Of a DNA stretch of 64,000 bases, positions 24,515-32,891 are shown piece by piece. Location of the stretch: contig DEIB01000011.1 of NCBI GenBank assembly GCA_002352215.1, forward strand, positions 24,128 through 88,127. Reading direction: 5' to 3'. The stretch is from Chthonomonas sp. UBA2785. GTDB lineage: Bacteria > Armatimonadota > Fimbriimonadia > Fimbriimonadales > Fimbriimonadaceae. Positions within the stretch are counted from its first letter, which is position 1, and the number at the start of each line of letters is the position of its first letter. Both the position numbers and the translations under genes were made by a program. The notes beneath the pieces are model-generated. The model saw only the letters and a program-made list of their open reading frames with translations. It searched no databases and had not been told where the DNA came from.

Positions 24515-25348
24515 ATGAAGCGTCATTTGTTCGGGCGTGGCACTCTCCTGGCCCTCTCTCTGTTTGCGGCCGCCGGCGCGTGGGCGCAAGATGCCCCGGA
24601 TCGCAGTGGTCTGGCAGACCTCGTGAAGCTGTCGGAAACGTACTCCGCCATGCGCAACACGCGCTTCTTTATTGCGCGTTACGACCTGATGGACCAGTTC
24701 GATAAGTCCCCGGCGGACTACACCACCGAACTCTGGTTTGCCGAGCCGGGCAAGTTCCGCATGACCTCCTACGAGGCGATGGGCGGCGGGTTCCTCGCGG
24801 TTGCCGATGGCAAGACGCTGATGGTGGACGAACTGCAGGAGCGATTCCCGATTCGCATGCGCGAAGCCAAGAAGACTTTTACGGACAGCGGGAACGAGTT
24901 TGGCCCCGGTCGCAATGGCTCCTATATCCTCACCCTTCTGGATGGCCCCGACGCGATCAAGAGTGCGTTCCGCGAGGACGCCGCCATCACGACGGAAAAG
25001 AGCGGGTCGCTGGTGATCATCACGGTCAAGAACAACAATGCGACCATCACTTTCCGCGCCGCTGAAGCGAGCGGCAAGATGACTCTGCAAAGCGTGGAGA
25101 CGGCGAGCCGATCTGTGAACAACATGGGCGACGCCAGTAACCTCCGCCGCGATGTCCTAGTAGAAGCGGCCACGGGTGAAAAGTGGCCCGCTTGGATGCT
25201 GGAAGCCAAGGCTCCTGAAGGCCAACAAGTGGTGGATGAGCGCACGGCCGCGGGCCGGGCGCAGCGCGGCGCGCTGGATCGCATGATTGAAGAAATGTTG
25301 CGCGAGCGCGCAGAAGGGGAAGGCGAGGAGGACGGGAAGACCCGGTAA
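24515..25348 (+). CDS. Exported LolA-like lipoprotein-carrier-fold protein
   Basis: The signal peptide is MKRHLFGRGTLLALSLFAAA with a cleavage site near AWAQ. The mature part, with SEQ-like segments TTELWFAEPGKFRMTS and GGFLAVADGKTLMV, resembles the LolA/LolB half-barrel that binds acyl chains of lipoproteins. The carboxyl end is charged and partly coiled (RMIEEMLRERAEGEGEE). It is probably a periplasmic protein acting on lipids or lipoproteins. The resemblance is at fold level only. The ATG at 24515 is preferred to the in-frame ATG at 24485, because it begins a proper signal peptide and follows a TAGAGT element. Confidence 0.72.
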   Translation: MKRHLFGRGTLLALSLFAAAGAWAQDAPDRSGLADLVKLSETYSAMRNTRFFIARYDLMDQFDKSPADYTTELWFAEPGKFRMTSYEAMGGGFLAVADGKTLMVDELQERFPIRMREAKKTFTDSGNEFGPGRNGSYILTLLDGPDAIKSAFREDAAITTEKSGSLVIITVKNNNATITFRAAEASGKMTLQSVETASRSVNNMGDASNLRRDVLVEAATGEKWPAWMLEAKAPEGQQVVDERTAAGRAQRGALDRMIEEMLRERAEGEGEEDGKTR

Positions 25349-25403
25349 TCAACGTACCGGCTTGTTAGTGGCCCTAAGCGGGTGAAGCGAGCCGGATTGC
25401 CCG

Positions 25404-27653
25404 ATGGGCTACCTGAGTTATACTCCTCATTTCTGCTTTTTGGTAGCGGCCCTCATAAGCCTTGGGGGTCGCTATTTGTCGCGTTTGCCCCTGCTCTTTG
25501 CCGTCCCTGCCGCAGGGGTGGCCACTTTCTTGGCCACCAGCCGGGGCCAAACTGTCGAACCTCAAGGCGTGCCGTTGGGGGGCTTGCCGTGGGTGTTTAT
25601 GGTGCTCATCGCGGCCATGGGCACGCTCGTTTTGGTCTACGCGGGGGGCTACTCGGCGGAAGATCCCAAACGGTTCCGTCTCTTCAGTCTGCTCTATGCC
25701 TTCATGGGGGCGATGCTGGGGGTGGCCCAGGCCGGGCTCGACCCGATCAACGGGCTGTTCGAGCTCTTCGTATTCTGGGAACTGACCAGCCTGACCTCGT
25801 TCCTGCTCATCGGCTACAAGCAGGGCGATGAGGCGGCGCGCCGCTCGGCTCGCCAGGCTTTGCTGGTTACCGCCTTGGGCGGATTGAGTCTGCTGGGGGG
25901 CTTGATCACTTATCAGAACGAAGGCGTTACGGACCTCAGCCTGGCCCTGATCCTCCTGGGAGCGTTCACCAAGTCGGCGCAGGTGCCATTCCACTTCTGG
26001 TTGCCGGGGGCGATGAAGGCCCCGACGCCGGTCTCCGCGTACTTGCACAGCGCCACCATGGTCAAGGCGGGCGTCTTCCTGCTGGTCGTGCTGCAGCCAC
26101 AGTTCTCGGTGCATCCAGCCTGGACTCCCACCCTGCTCGTGGTGGGCGGCGTAACGCTGGCCTTCGGAGCCGTGGCTCTGTGCCGCAAGACGGATCTCAA
26201 GCAGTTGCTGGCCTATTCCACGGTGGCGAGCCTGGGCGGCATGGTGATGCTTCTGGCCATCCCCAGCCCGCTGGCGGCGGAGGCCGTGGGCATCTTCCTG
26301 CTGGCGCACGCGCTATATAAGGGCGCGCTCTTTATGGTGGCGGGGGCGGTGGACCACGCTTGCGGCACCCGCGACATTCACCGATTGGGCGGTCTGGGGC
26401 GCACGATGCCCGTGTTGGCTGTTGCCTCGGTTCTGGCGGGTTTGAGCATGTTTGGCCTGCCCGGCTCGGCGGGGTTTGCCGCCAAAGAACTCGGCAGCAA
26501 AGCGTTGCTCAAGAGCCAAGAGAGCCTGGGGGCCTTGGCCACAGGCGGGCTGGGAGCGTGGGCGCTGGCGGGCGGCATCTTTGGTCTGCTGGCGCTGATG
26601 CTCACGGTACGCCTGTTTGCCGGGCGCGCGCCGGACCCGGACATTCATCCGCACCCGGTGCCGCTCTCCATGTCCTTGCCGCCGCTGATCCTCGGCGTAG
26701 CGGGATTCTTGATGATCTTATTGGCCTCGGCCGGCCCGCAGCAGTGGGTGCAAGAAGTGCAAGCCAGCCTGGGCCACCCGCGTGAACTCAAGTACGGCTG
26801 GCAGGCCTGGTACGGGGTGGATGCCGCGCTGGGGGTGTCAGTGGTGGCGTGGGCGCTGGCCTTGGGGCTCTTCGCGCTGTGGCCGCGCTGGAAACCCGAC
26901 ACCAGCCGCTGGACCACCGCCGCGACGGACACCGCCCACAACCTCGGCCGCGCAGTCTTGAGCGTCGGCGAGCGGGTGACGAGGGTCACGCAGTCTGGGT
27001 CACTCACAAACTACGTGGCGCTGACCTGGGCGACGGTAGCGGGCGTGGTAGGGGTGGTGGCTTGGCGGCTTTTCGCCCAGCCCCAGAACCCCGGCCTGAA
27101 TCTCACCATCACGGCGAAGAGTGCCCCTGAAGTTTTGGTGCTCATCGTGATGGTCGTGGGGGCGGGCGTGGCTGCCATCACTCAGCGCCGCCTGTTTGCC
27201 GCCTTGTCCATCGGGGCGTTGGGCCTCGGGGTGGCGGTGTTCTTCTTGCTCCACGGCGCCCCGGACCTCGCCATGACGCAGATCGTGGTGGACACGCTCA
27301 CGGTCCTCCTCATCGTCCTGGTGTTCTTCCGATTGCCTCGCTTGGTCCGGCAGACGCAGGTGTGGCGCAAATCCCGCGACGTCATCATCAGCCTGGGCGT
27401 GGGGGCGGCCATGACCGTGTTCACGCTGGCGGCCATGGGTTCGGATCGCCCCGTGGACACCGCGCAGTGGGTGGCCGAGCGCACCTACACCGAAGCTTAC
27501 GGGCGCAACATCGTGAACGTGATCTTGGTGGACTTCCGAGGCATTGATACGATGGGCGAGATTGCCGTGCTGGGGATTGCCGCCTTTGGCGTGACGGCTT
27601 TGCTACGTCTCCGCAATCGAGAAAACCTGCCCACGACGGAGGTGGCGGAATAG
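25404..27653 (+). CDS. mrpA: Mrp Na+/H+ antiporter subunit A
   Basis: The 749-residue polytopic protein carries the NuoL-like antiporter core (FELFVFWELTSLTSFLLIGY, ILLGAFTKSAQVPFHFWLP, PTPVSAYLHSATMVKAG) and the MrpA-specific carboxyl region with GAPDLAMTQIVVDTL and ILVDFRGIDTMGE. It is the main ion-translocating subunit of the seven-gene Mrp complex in the inner membrane. The amino end is shorter than usual by roughly one helix. A TTG at 25440 preceded by TATACT is an alternative start, so the exact start is uncertain. mrpB follows after 11 bases. Confidence 0.93.
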   Translation: MGYLSYTPHFCFLVAALISLGGRYLSRLPLLFAVPAAGVATFLATSRGQTVEPQGVPLGGLPWVFMVLIAAMGTLVLVYAGGYSAEDPKRFRLFSLLYAFMGAMLGVAQAGLDPINGLFELFVFWELTSLTSFLLIGYKQGDEAARRSARQALLVTALGGLSLLGGLITYQNEGVTDLSLALILLGAFTKSAQVPFHFWLPGAMKAPTPVSAYLHSATMVKAGVFLLVVLQPQFSVHPAWTPTLLVVGGVTLAFGAVALCRKTDLKQLLAYSTVASLGGMVMLLAIPSPLAAEAVGIFLLAHALYKGALFMVAGAVDHACGTRDIHRLGGLGRTMPVLAVASVLAGLSMFGLPGSAGFAAKELGSKALLKSQESLGALATGGLGAWALAGGIFGLLALMLTVRLFAGRAPDPDIHPHPVPLSMSLPPLILGVAGFLMILLASAGPQQWVQEVQASLGHPRELKYGWQAWYGVDAALGVSVVAWALALGLFALWPRWKPDTSRWTTAATDTAHNLGRAVLSVGERVTRVTQSGSLTNYVALTWATVAGVVGVVAWRLFAQPQNPGLNLTITAKSAPEVLVLIVMVVGAGVAAITQRRLFAALSIGALGLGVAVFFLLHGAPDLAMTQIVVDTLTVLLIVLVFFRLPRLVRQTQVWRKSRDVIISLGVGAAMTVFTLAAMGSDRPVDTAQWVAERTYTEAYGRNIVNVILVDFRGIDTMGEIAVLGIAAFGVTALLRLRNRENLPTTEVAE

Positions 27654-27664
27654 ACTCCCTCATC

Positions 27665-28069
27665 TTGCGCGCGGGGACCCGGTGGCTGCTACCGGTGTTC
27701 TTGGTTTTCAGCGTGTTCTTGCTGTGGCGGGGGCACTACCTGCCGGGCGGCGGGTTCAGCGGGGGGCTGGTGGCGTCGGCGTCGGTCATCCTCTACGGCT
27801 TGGCGCATGGTTACCGGGCGGCGCGCACGTTCCTGCGGTTTCCGCCGCAGTCGTTTATCGTGTTTGGGCTCAGCATTGCCGCGCTCTCGCCGTTTTTGGC
27901 GGTGGTGCGCGGGGAGCCGTTCATGAAGGGCGTTTGGACCTCGGTGCAAGGGGCCGACCCGGAACCGATTGCCCTCGGCACCCCCTTCCTTTTCGACATT
28001 GGCGTGTATTTCCTGGTCATTGGCATCGTGCTGACCATCGTGCTTGAGCTCGGGGAGGACGAAGAGTAA
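27665..28069 (+). CDS. mrpB: Mrp antiporter subunit B
   Basis: A 134-residue membrane protein with four hydrophobic segments and the MnhB signature LWRGHYLPGGGFSGGLVASA. The TTG start at 27665 gives MRAGTRWLLPVFLVFSVFLL. It is a small subunit of the Mrp complex. Its stop overlaps the mrpC start (TAATG). Confidence 0.92.
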   Translation: MRAGTRWLLPVFLVFSVFLLWRGHYLPGGGFSGGLVASASVILYGLAHGYRAARTFLRFPPQSFIVFGLSIAALSPFLAVVRGEPFMKGVWTSVQGADPEPIALGTPFLFDIGVYFLVIGIVLTIVLELGEDEE

Positions 28070-28422
28070 TGGACGCGCTCTACGCGGTGGTGGTGGGGTT
28101 CCTGTTTGCTATCGGCGTGTATCTCATCCTGCAGCGGCCGCTGGTCAAGTTGCTCCTCGGCATTGCGGTGCTGGGCAACGCGGCCAACTTGATGATTTTT
28201 GTGTCCTCCGGGGCGCGCCGCTTGCCGCCGCCGCTCATCCCGGATGGAGAGAAGGTCGTGACCACCCCCATCGCCGACCCCATTGCGCAGGCGCTGATTC
28301 TCACCGCCATCGTCATCGGGTTTGGGGTGCTGGCCTTTGCGGTAGTGCTGGTCCACCGCGTCCACCAGACCTCTCAGATTGATGGCTTCGACGAACTGAC
28401 CGAGGGGGTGGGTACGGAGTGA
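28069..28422 (+). CDS. mrpC: Mrp antiporter subunit C (NuoK-like)
   Basis: A 117-residue NuoK-like membrane protein. LLGIAVLGNAANLMIFVSSG and PIADPIAQALILTAIVIGFG are the hallmark second and third helices. It packs beside MrpA and MrpD in the antiporter. It starts at the mrpB stop and its own stop overlaps the GTG start of mrpD. Confidence 0.93.
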   Translation: MDALYAVVVGFLFAIGVYLILQRPLVKLLLGIAVLGNAANLMIFVSSGARRLPPPLIPDGEKVVTTPIADPIAQALILTAIVIGFGVLAFAVVLVHRVHQTSQIDGFDELTEGVGTE

Positions 28423-29870
28423 TCTACACCAACCTACCGGCCCTGGTGCTGGCCACTCCCTTGTTGCTGGCGTGCCTCTGTTTCGCCTTTGCCCGGCGGC
28501 GACGCGTAGTGCAATGGGTGAGCCTGTTGGGCGGCGTCGGTTGGCTGGCCATGGCGGCAAATCTGGCGATGCAGGTGCACGCCCAGGGCACGATGGTGAC
28601 CGAAGTGGGGGGATGGGATCGACACTACGGCATTTCCTTCGTCGCGGACCCGCTGGGCGCGATGATGGTGGTGTTGGCGGCGTTCATCCAGCTTGCCGTG
28701 GGGCTGGCCGCCCATGCCCGCCTGGACCGAAAGGCCGAAGCCTTTTGGTATCACGGGCTCACCTATTGTCTTGCCTTTGGCGTGACGGGGGCCTTCCTCA
28801 CCGCGGACCTCTTCAACCTGTTTGTCTGGTTCGAAGTCTTGCTCATTGGTAGCTTTGTTCTGATGGTGCATGGGGGCTCCGACCAGCAACTGGCCGGGGG
28901 GATGAAGTACGTCACGCTCAACCTCATCTCTAGCGTGATGTTCCTGGCCGGGTGCGGGCTGACCTATGCGCACACGGGCACGCTCAGCTTCGTGCAACTC
29001 GCGCAAGTGGGCATCCCCGATGGCCCGGCGGCGCTGCTGGTGCTGGCGTTTATGCTCAAGGCCTCGGTGGTACCGCTGGCGTTCTGGATGCCGGCCAGCT
29101 ACCCCGCCGCGCCCACCTACACCATCGCCTTGTTCTCGGCGCTGCTGACCAAGGTGGGGTGCCTGGCCCTGCTCCGCACCCTGGGCTTGCTGCAGAACGA
29201 GATCTGGTTCACGGTGCTGGGCATCGGGGGCGTGCTTTCGATCCTGGTGGGGTCATTCGGGCTCATCGGGCAGGCGAATCTGCGGCGGATGTTAGCGTTC
29301 TCGAGCGTCAGCCAGGTGGGTTACATCGCCATTGCCATTGCCCTGCAGCAACCCGCCGTAGTGGCGCTGCTGATTGTCAATCACGCGCTGGCCAAGGGGG
29401 GCTTGTTCCTGGTGGCGGGTGAGATGGAACGTCTGACCGGACAGACAAACTACCGCGACATGCGTGGGTTGGCCGAGCGGTCTCCGGCTTTGACTTGGGC
29501 GTTTGCCGTGCTGGCCGCGAGCCTGGCGGGGCTGCCCCCCACGCTCGGGTTCTTTGCCAAGTGGGATTGGCTGAGCACGATGGCCGACCGGCCGTTCTTG
29601 GTGATTTTGGGGTTAGTGGGCAGCGCGGCGACGCTCTACGGAATGGTGGATGTGTATCTGCGCGCCTTTGCCACCCCGGGTGAAGCGCAAGAAGCCAGCA
29701 GTGAGCTCAGCCGCCGACGGCAGTGGTTGATGAACGTGGGGTTAGGAAGCCTGGTGGTGGCGGTGGTGGCGCTCTCGTCTTCGCCGGTGGTGAACGACCC
29801 GGTGCGCGAGGCCGGGGCGGCCTTTAAGGGGCCTTTGGTGTCGACAGCCACCGAGGAGGTGAAGCCGTGA
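28419..29870 (+). CDS. mrpD: Mrp antiporter subunit D (NuoN/M-like)
   Basis: A 483-residue NuoM/N-like protein with about 14 helices. FNLFVWFEVLLIGSFVLMV holds the membrane Glu used in proton transfer, and LAFMLKASVVPLAFWMP and PAAPTYTIALFSALLTKVG are further antiporter signatures. It is the second ion channel-like subunit of the complex. The GTG start overlaps the mrpC stop by four bases, and mrpE overlaps its own stop. Confidence 0.94.
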   Translation: MIYTNLPALVLATPLLLACLCFAFARRRRVVQWVSLLGGVGWLAMAANLAMQVHAQGTMVTEVGGWDRHYGISFVADPLGAMMVVLAAFIQLAVGLAAHARLDRKAEAFWYHGLTYCLAFGVTGAFLTADLFNLFVWFEVLLIGSFVLMVHGGSDQQLAGGMKYVTLNLISSVMFLAGCGLTYAHTGTLSFVQLAQVGIPDGPAALLVLAFMLKASVVPLAFWMPASYPAAPTYTIALFSALLTKVGCLALLRTLGLLQNEIWFTVLGIGGVLSILVGSFGLIGQANLRRMLAFSSVSQVGYIAIAIALQQPAVVALLIVNHALAKGGLFLVAGEMERLTGQTNYRDMRGLAERSPALTWAFAVLAASLAGLPPTLGFFAKWDWLSTMADRPFLVILGLVGSAATLYGMVDVYLRAFATPGEAQEASSELSRRRQWLMNVGLGSLVVAVVALSSSPVVNDPVREAGAAFKGPLVSTATEEVKP

Positions 29871-30349
29871 TTTACCTGTACGTCATCTTGGCCGGGCTGT
29901 GGATGGCGCTCAACGACCAGTACACGCTTGGCGGCTTCATCTTCGGCCTGGGGCTGGCCATCCTGGTGATAAGCCTCTTGCGGTCCATCAATGTCGCCAC
30001 GCCGCCGCTCTCGCCCGGGCGCATTCTCAAGGGTGTGCAACTGGTGGGCTACTTCCTGTGGGAGCTGGTTTTGGCCAACATCCGGGTGGTGCCGGAAGTG
30101 TTTCGACCGACCTCGGAACTCCGCCCCGCCATCGTGGCCATCCCGCTGAGCCTTACCGAAGAATCGCAGATCGCGCTGCTAGCAAATCTCGTTTCGTTAA
30201 CGCCAGGAACCCTTAGCTTGCACGTATCCGAGGATCGTTCTCAGCTCTACGTCCACGTCCTGCGCTTGCCCGAAGAGGGGCCGGCGGCCGTGGTGCGCGA
30301 TATTAAGCAGGGATTCGAGCGCCGCATCATGGAGGTGTTCGCCGCGTGA
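29867..30349 (+). CDS. mrpE: Mrp antiporter subunit E
   Basis: A 160-residue MnhE protein: two or three amino helices, then the soluble part with RPAIVAIPLSLTEESQIALLANLVSLTPGTLSLHV, which is highly characteristic. It is needed for assembly of the Mrp complex. The GTG start overlaps the mrpD stop (GTGA). Confidence 0.93.
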   Translation: MIYLYVILAGLWMALNDQYTLGGFIFGLGLAILVISLLRSINVATPPLSPGRILKGVQLVGYFLWELVLANIRVVPEVFRPTSELRPAIVAIPLSLTEESQIALLANLVSLTPGTLSLHVSEDRSQLYVHVLRLPEEGPAAVVRDIKQGFERRIMEVFAA

Positions 30350-30714
30350 GCTACACCAATGTGATCTGGATTTTGCTGGCCGTGCTGGGCGTGGGGGCCT
30401 TGGGGGCGCTTGCGAGCCTGATTCGCGGGCCGCACCTCACCGAGCGGGTGATTTCGCTGGACCTGATGGCGACCATGGCGGTGGCGGCGGTGGCCCTGCT
30501 AGCCATGGCGAAGGGGCAGCCCGTGTACTTGGATGTGGCGCTCGTCATTGCCCTGGTGGCCTTTGTGGGGAGCGTGGCGTACGCCCGCTACGCCGAAGCC
30601 GGACGGGCCAGCCGCCCGCGCCCGGAGACGGTTTCCTCTCGTGATCGCGGGCAAAACCAGGCACAAGACCAGGCTCGCATCGAAGCCCGAGAGGAGGGAG
30701 GGGCCGACGCATGA
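30346..30714 (+). CDS. mrpF: Mrp antiporter subunit F
   Basis: A 122-residue protein with three helices and the MnhF motif IRGPHLTERVISLDLMAT. The carboxyl tail after helix three is long and charged (many Arg, Gln and Glu, residues 88-122). This is longer than in most MrpF proteins, which are near 90 residues. The GTG start overlaps the mrpE stop. Confidence 0.91.
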   Translation: MSYTNVIWILLAVLGVGALGALASLIRGPHLTERVISLDLMATMAVAAVALLAMAKGQPVYLDVALVIALVAFVGSVAYARYAEAGRASRPRPETVSSRDRGQNQAQDQARIEAREEGGADA

Positions 30715-31073
30715 GCCCGCGCGAAATCGTGGTGGTGGCGTTGGCCGGAATGGGGACGGTGTTCAACCTGCTCTCCGTGGTGGGCCTACTGCGGATGCCA
30801 GACCTCTACATGCGGATGCAGGCGACGACCAAGGCGACGACCCTGGGGCTACTACTGGTGATGGCGGCGCTGAGCGTGCACTTTGCCCAGCCCGGCGAGA
30901 CCGTGAAGGCGGTGCTGGTGATCCTGTTCTTGTTCCTGACCCAGCCCATCGCGGCACACATGATTGCGCGGGCGGGCTACCGCACGGATGTGCCGCTGTG
31001 GGCGGGCTCCGTGACGGATGAACTGGCGGCGGCGGAGTCAGCGAGTAGAATAGAAGATCCTTCGGGCCTGTAG
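30711..31073 (+). CDS. mrpG: Mrp antiporter subunit G
   Basis: A 120-residue MnhG protein with three helices and the motif LLRMPDLYMRMQATTKATTLG. It completes the mrpABCDEFG operon for Na+(or K+)/H+ exchange, pH homeostasis and Na+ resistance. The last three codons and the stop lie inside or across the start of the following tRNA gene. Its final ten bases, including TAG, are also the first ten bases of tRNA-Ile2. The tail after helix three (from VTDELAAAESA) has probably been shaped by this overlap. Confidence 0.92.
   Translation: MSPREIVVVALAGMGTVFNLLSVVGLLRMPDLYMRMQATTKATTLGLLLVMAALSVHFAQPGETVKAVLVILFLFLTQPIAAHMIARAGYRTDVPLWAGSVTDELAAAESASRIEDPSGL
31046..31051 (+). promoter_or_regulatory. 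Candidate -10 element (TAGAAT) for tRNA-Ile2, inside mrpG
   Basis: TAGAAT lies 12 bases before the first base of the mature tRNA, within the mrpG coding region. It would allow the tRNA to be transcribed on its own with a leader of about six bases, as well as by read-through from the mrp operon. Confidence 0.45.
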
Positions 31074-31136
31074 CTCAGTGGTGAGAGCGGGCGGCTCATA
31101 ACCGCTTGGTCGTGGGTTCGATTCCCCCCAGGCCCA
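31064..31136 (+). tRNA. tRNA-Ile2 (CAU anticodon, lysidine type)
   Basis: The cloverleaf is complete. The acceptor stem is GGGCCTG/CAGGCCC, the D arm GCTC/GAGC, the anticodon stem GGCGG/CCGCT with loop CTCATAA (anticodon CAT), and the T arm loop TTCGATT with one mismatch in its stem. A is the discriminator base, and CCA is not encoded. The D arm, anticodon arm and variable loop (CTCATAA, CGCTTGGTCG) closely follow E. coli ileX. I therefore call it the AUA-decoding isoleucine tRNA rather than Met. The identity needs TilS-modified C34. The 5' ten bases overlap the mrpG 3' end. Confidence 0.88.
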
Positions 31137-31146
31137 CCCCAAAGAC

Positions 31147-31181
31147 CAAGAAAGCCTCCTCAAATTGAGGAGGCTTTCTTG
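31147..31181. terminator. Bidirectional terminator after tRNA-Ile2
   Basis: A perfect 16-base inverted repeat with a three-base loop (31147-31162 and 31166-31181), rich in A on the left arm and T on the right. It can stop transcription from the mrp-tRNA unit and from the convergent sigma factor gene. Confidence 0.85.
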
Positions 31182-31204
31182 CTGGAGTTACCAATCCGAG
31201 GCGA

Positions 31205-31834
31205 TTACCGTGCCGCCTTCGCCGTCGGCAGGCCGCCGAGGGAGGGTGTGGACACCCGCAGACCCGCGAGCAGCGCTCGCAGCTGCTTGTGCGCGCGGTG
31301 CAGGCGGCTGCGCACCGTCCCCACCGGCGCATGAATCCGGTCGGCAATCTCCTTGTAGGGCAAGCCTTCCACGTCCGCCATCCAGATCAGCTCGCGCTGC
31401 TCCGGCGAAAGTTGCTTCAGCGAAACCACCATCTCCTCGCTCAGTTCCTGGCTCAGCAGGGCCTGCACGGGAGTCAGCTCGTCGCTGGCAGCCTCGAAGT
31501 GCACGCTATCGTCCGATCCGTCCGGCGTCAGGGGCGCGTCGTAGCTCACCGTCTTCACCCGTCGGTCGCGGTTGCGGCGCAGGTCCAGATACAACCGGGT
31601 GACGATCCGGAAAATCCAGTTCTCAAACGGTCGGTCGCCTTCGTAGCTGCGGTACGCCTTCAGCGCCCGCACAAAGGCTTCCTGCGTCAGGTCCTCCGCG
31701 TCCGAGCGGCTCCGGCTGAGACGATAGGCCAGATCGAAAACCTTGCGGTAAGTCCGGTTCATCTGGCGCTCGAATTCGGCTCGTTCGGCGCGGCTGAGTT
31801 CATGGGTCGGGTTCGTCGTATTGATCGTGTTCAC
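31205..31834 (-). CDS. ECF-type RNA polymerase sigma factor
   Basis: Region 2 is seen in FDLAYRLSRSRSDAEDLTQEAFVRALKAY and RPFENWIFRIVTRLYLDLRR. Region 4 is seen in LSPEQRELIWMADVEGLPYKEIADRI and PVGTVRSRLHRAHKQLRALL. This is the two-domain ECF sigma layout of about 200 residues. No anti-sigma gene adjoins it, so the signal it answers is unknown. I favour the GTG at 31834. The ribosome site AAGGAG lies nine bases before it, whereas the ATG at 31843 abuts the same AAGGAG with no spacer. Confidence 0.93.
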   Translation of the reverse strand: MNTINTTNPTHELSRAERAEFERQMNRTYRKVFDLAYRLSRSRSDAEDLTQEAFVRALKAYRSYEGDRPFENWIFRIVTRLYLDLRRNRDRRVKTVSYDAPLTPDGSDDSVHFEAASDELTPVQALLSQELSEEMVVSLKQLSPEQRELIWMADVEGLPYKEIADRIHAPVGTVRSRLHRAHKQLRALLAGLRVSTPSLGGLPTAKAAR

Positions 31835-31952
31835 CGTTTCCATCTCCTTATGCCCCGTACAACAACGTGGGGGCCGCACGCGTTCCCCAAGATTCCACGG
31901 TCCTACTGGATAGACGGGTCAGGCCCACCCCCCAGTTCAGATACAGGAGGAC

Positions 31953-32891
31953 TTAACCGCCCGTCACACCGCCACCTGTCGGCCCGAACACCTTGGCGTT
32001 CGGCGGCGGCTGGTAGGGCCGCTCGGGGTGCATGTGGTTCCACAGCAGGGTGCCAATGCGGATGATCGCCTGGTCGCCTTCGTTCTCCGCCACCCAGCGC
32101 TGGTCGGCTTGGTTATCGGTGTAGATGGCCACCAGGTAGGGGCGCGGCCCCTTCACAATGGCGATCTCGCTGCGGTGCCGGTTCAGGGCCCCCACTTTGC
32201 TCAGCACCACTACGTCACTCGGCACGGTGCCCATCACCCAGTCATCCCAATACTGCTTGGCCAGGATGCGGCGCATACGGTCGTGGGCGGCCTCGCTCAG
32301 CACGCCGCCCCGGTCAATCATCAGCAGGAACCTTGCCATCTCCTGCGGGCTCGTCACGCCCATATTGGCGAACTGCCGGCGCAGACGCCACAGGCGGGTT
32401 TCGGTTTCTGGCACCCGCACGGTATAGGCCGTGTCTTGGTAGCCCATCTCCTGCAGGGTTTGGTTGATGCGCAACAAGCCCAGTTTTTCGCCCAGCACCA
32501 CGGTGGCGGTGTTGTCGCTCACGTTCATCATCAGGTTCGTCAGCGCGTCCACGTTGATGCTCAGGCCCTCGCGTAGGTAGTACGCCCACTGGCTGCTGTT
32601 GCGCTCGGCCACCGGGGGCAGGGGCACGGTGGTGTCCCAGGTCAGTTCGCCTTTGTCAATCTGGCGGGCGGCCTCGAACATCAGCACCGTCTTGATGGTG
32701 CTGGCGCTGGGGAACCGCTCCGTGCTACGGTGAGCAATGACCTCACCGGTGGTGAGGTCCTGGATGTGGTAACCCAGCCGCCCCCGGAACCGCTCCGCCA
32801 CCGCCCGCACCTGCGGCTCAATGCCGCTGAGTTTTGGTCGCGACGGGGGTGCCGTCAGCACCACCCCCAAGGCGAGGGCGGTGATGCTCAC
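31953..32891 (-). CDS. Class A beta-lactamase-related serine hydrolase
   Basis: A signal peptide, SITALALGVVLTAPP, leads into a penicillin-binding fold. The SxxK box is STIK at residues 64-67, SDN is in NVSDNTATV, and the KTG-equivalent is KVG in LSKVGALN. The omega loop reads PETETRL, without a clear ExxLN, so deacylation of beta-lactams is doubtful. It may act on peptidoglycan or another amide instead. The GTG start overlaps the stop of the upstream M14 peptidase (GTGA), so the two exported hydrolases are translationally coupled. Confidence 0.85.
   Translation of the reverse strand: MSITALALGVVLTAPPSRPKLSGIEPQVRAVAERFRGRLGYHIQDLTTGEVIAHRSTERFPSASTIKTVLMFEAARQIDKGELTWDTTVPLPPVAERNSSQWAYYLREGLSINVDALTNLMMNVSDNTATVVLGEKLGLLRINQTLQEMGYQDTAYTVRVPETETRLWRLRRQFANMGVTSPQEMARFLLMIDRGGVLSEAAHDRMRRILAKQYWDDWVMGTVPSDVVVLSKVGALNRHRSEIAIVKGPRPYLVAIYTDNQADQRWVAENEGDQAIIRIGTLLWNHMHPERPYQPPPNAKVFGPTGGGVTGG

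Noticed and set aside
31064..31136. Reading the CAT-anticodon tRNA as initiator or elongator Met
   Set aside because: The first base pair is G-C, so it is not an initiator. The anticodon arm and variable loop follow the ileX pattern, so Ile2 is more likely.
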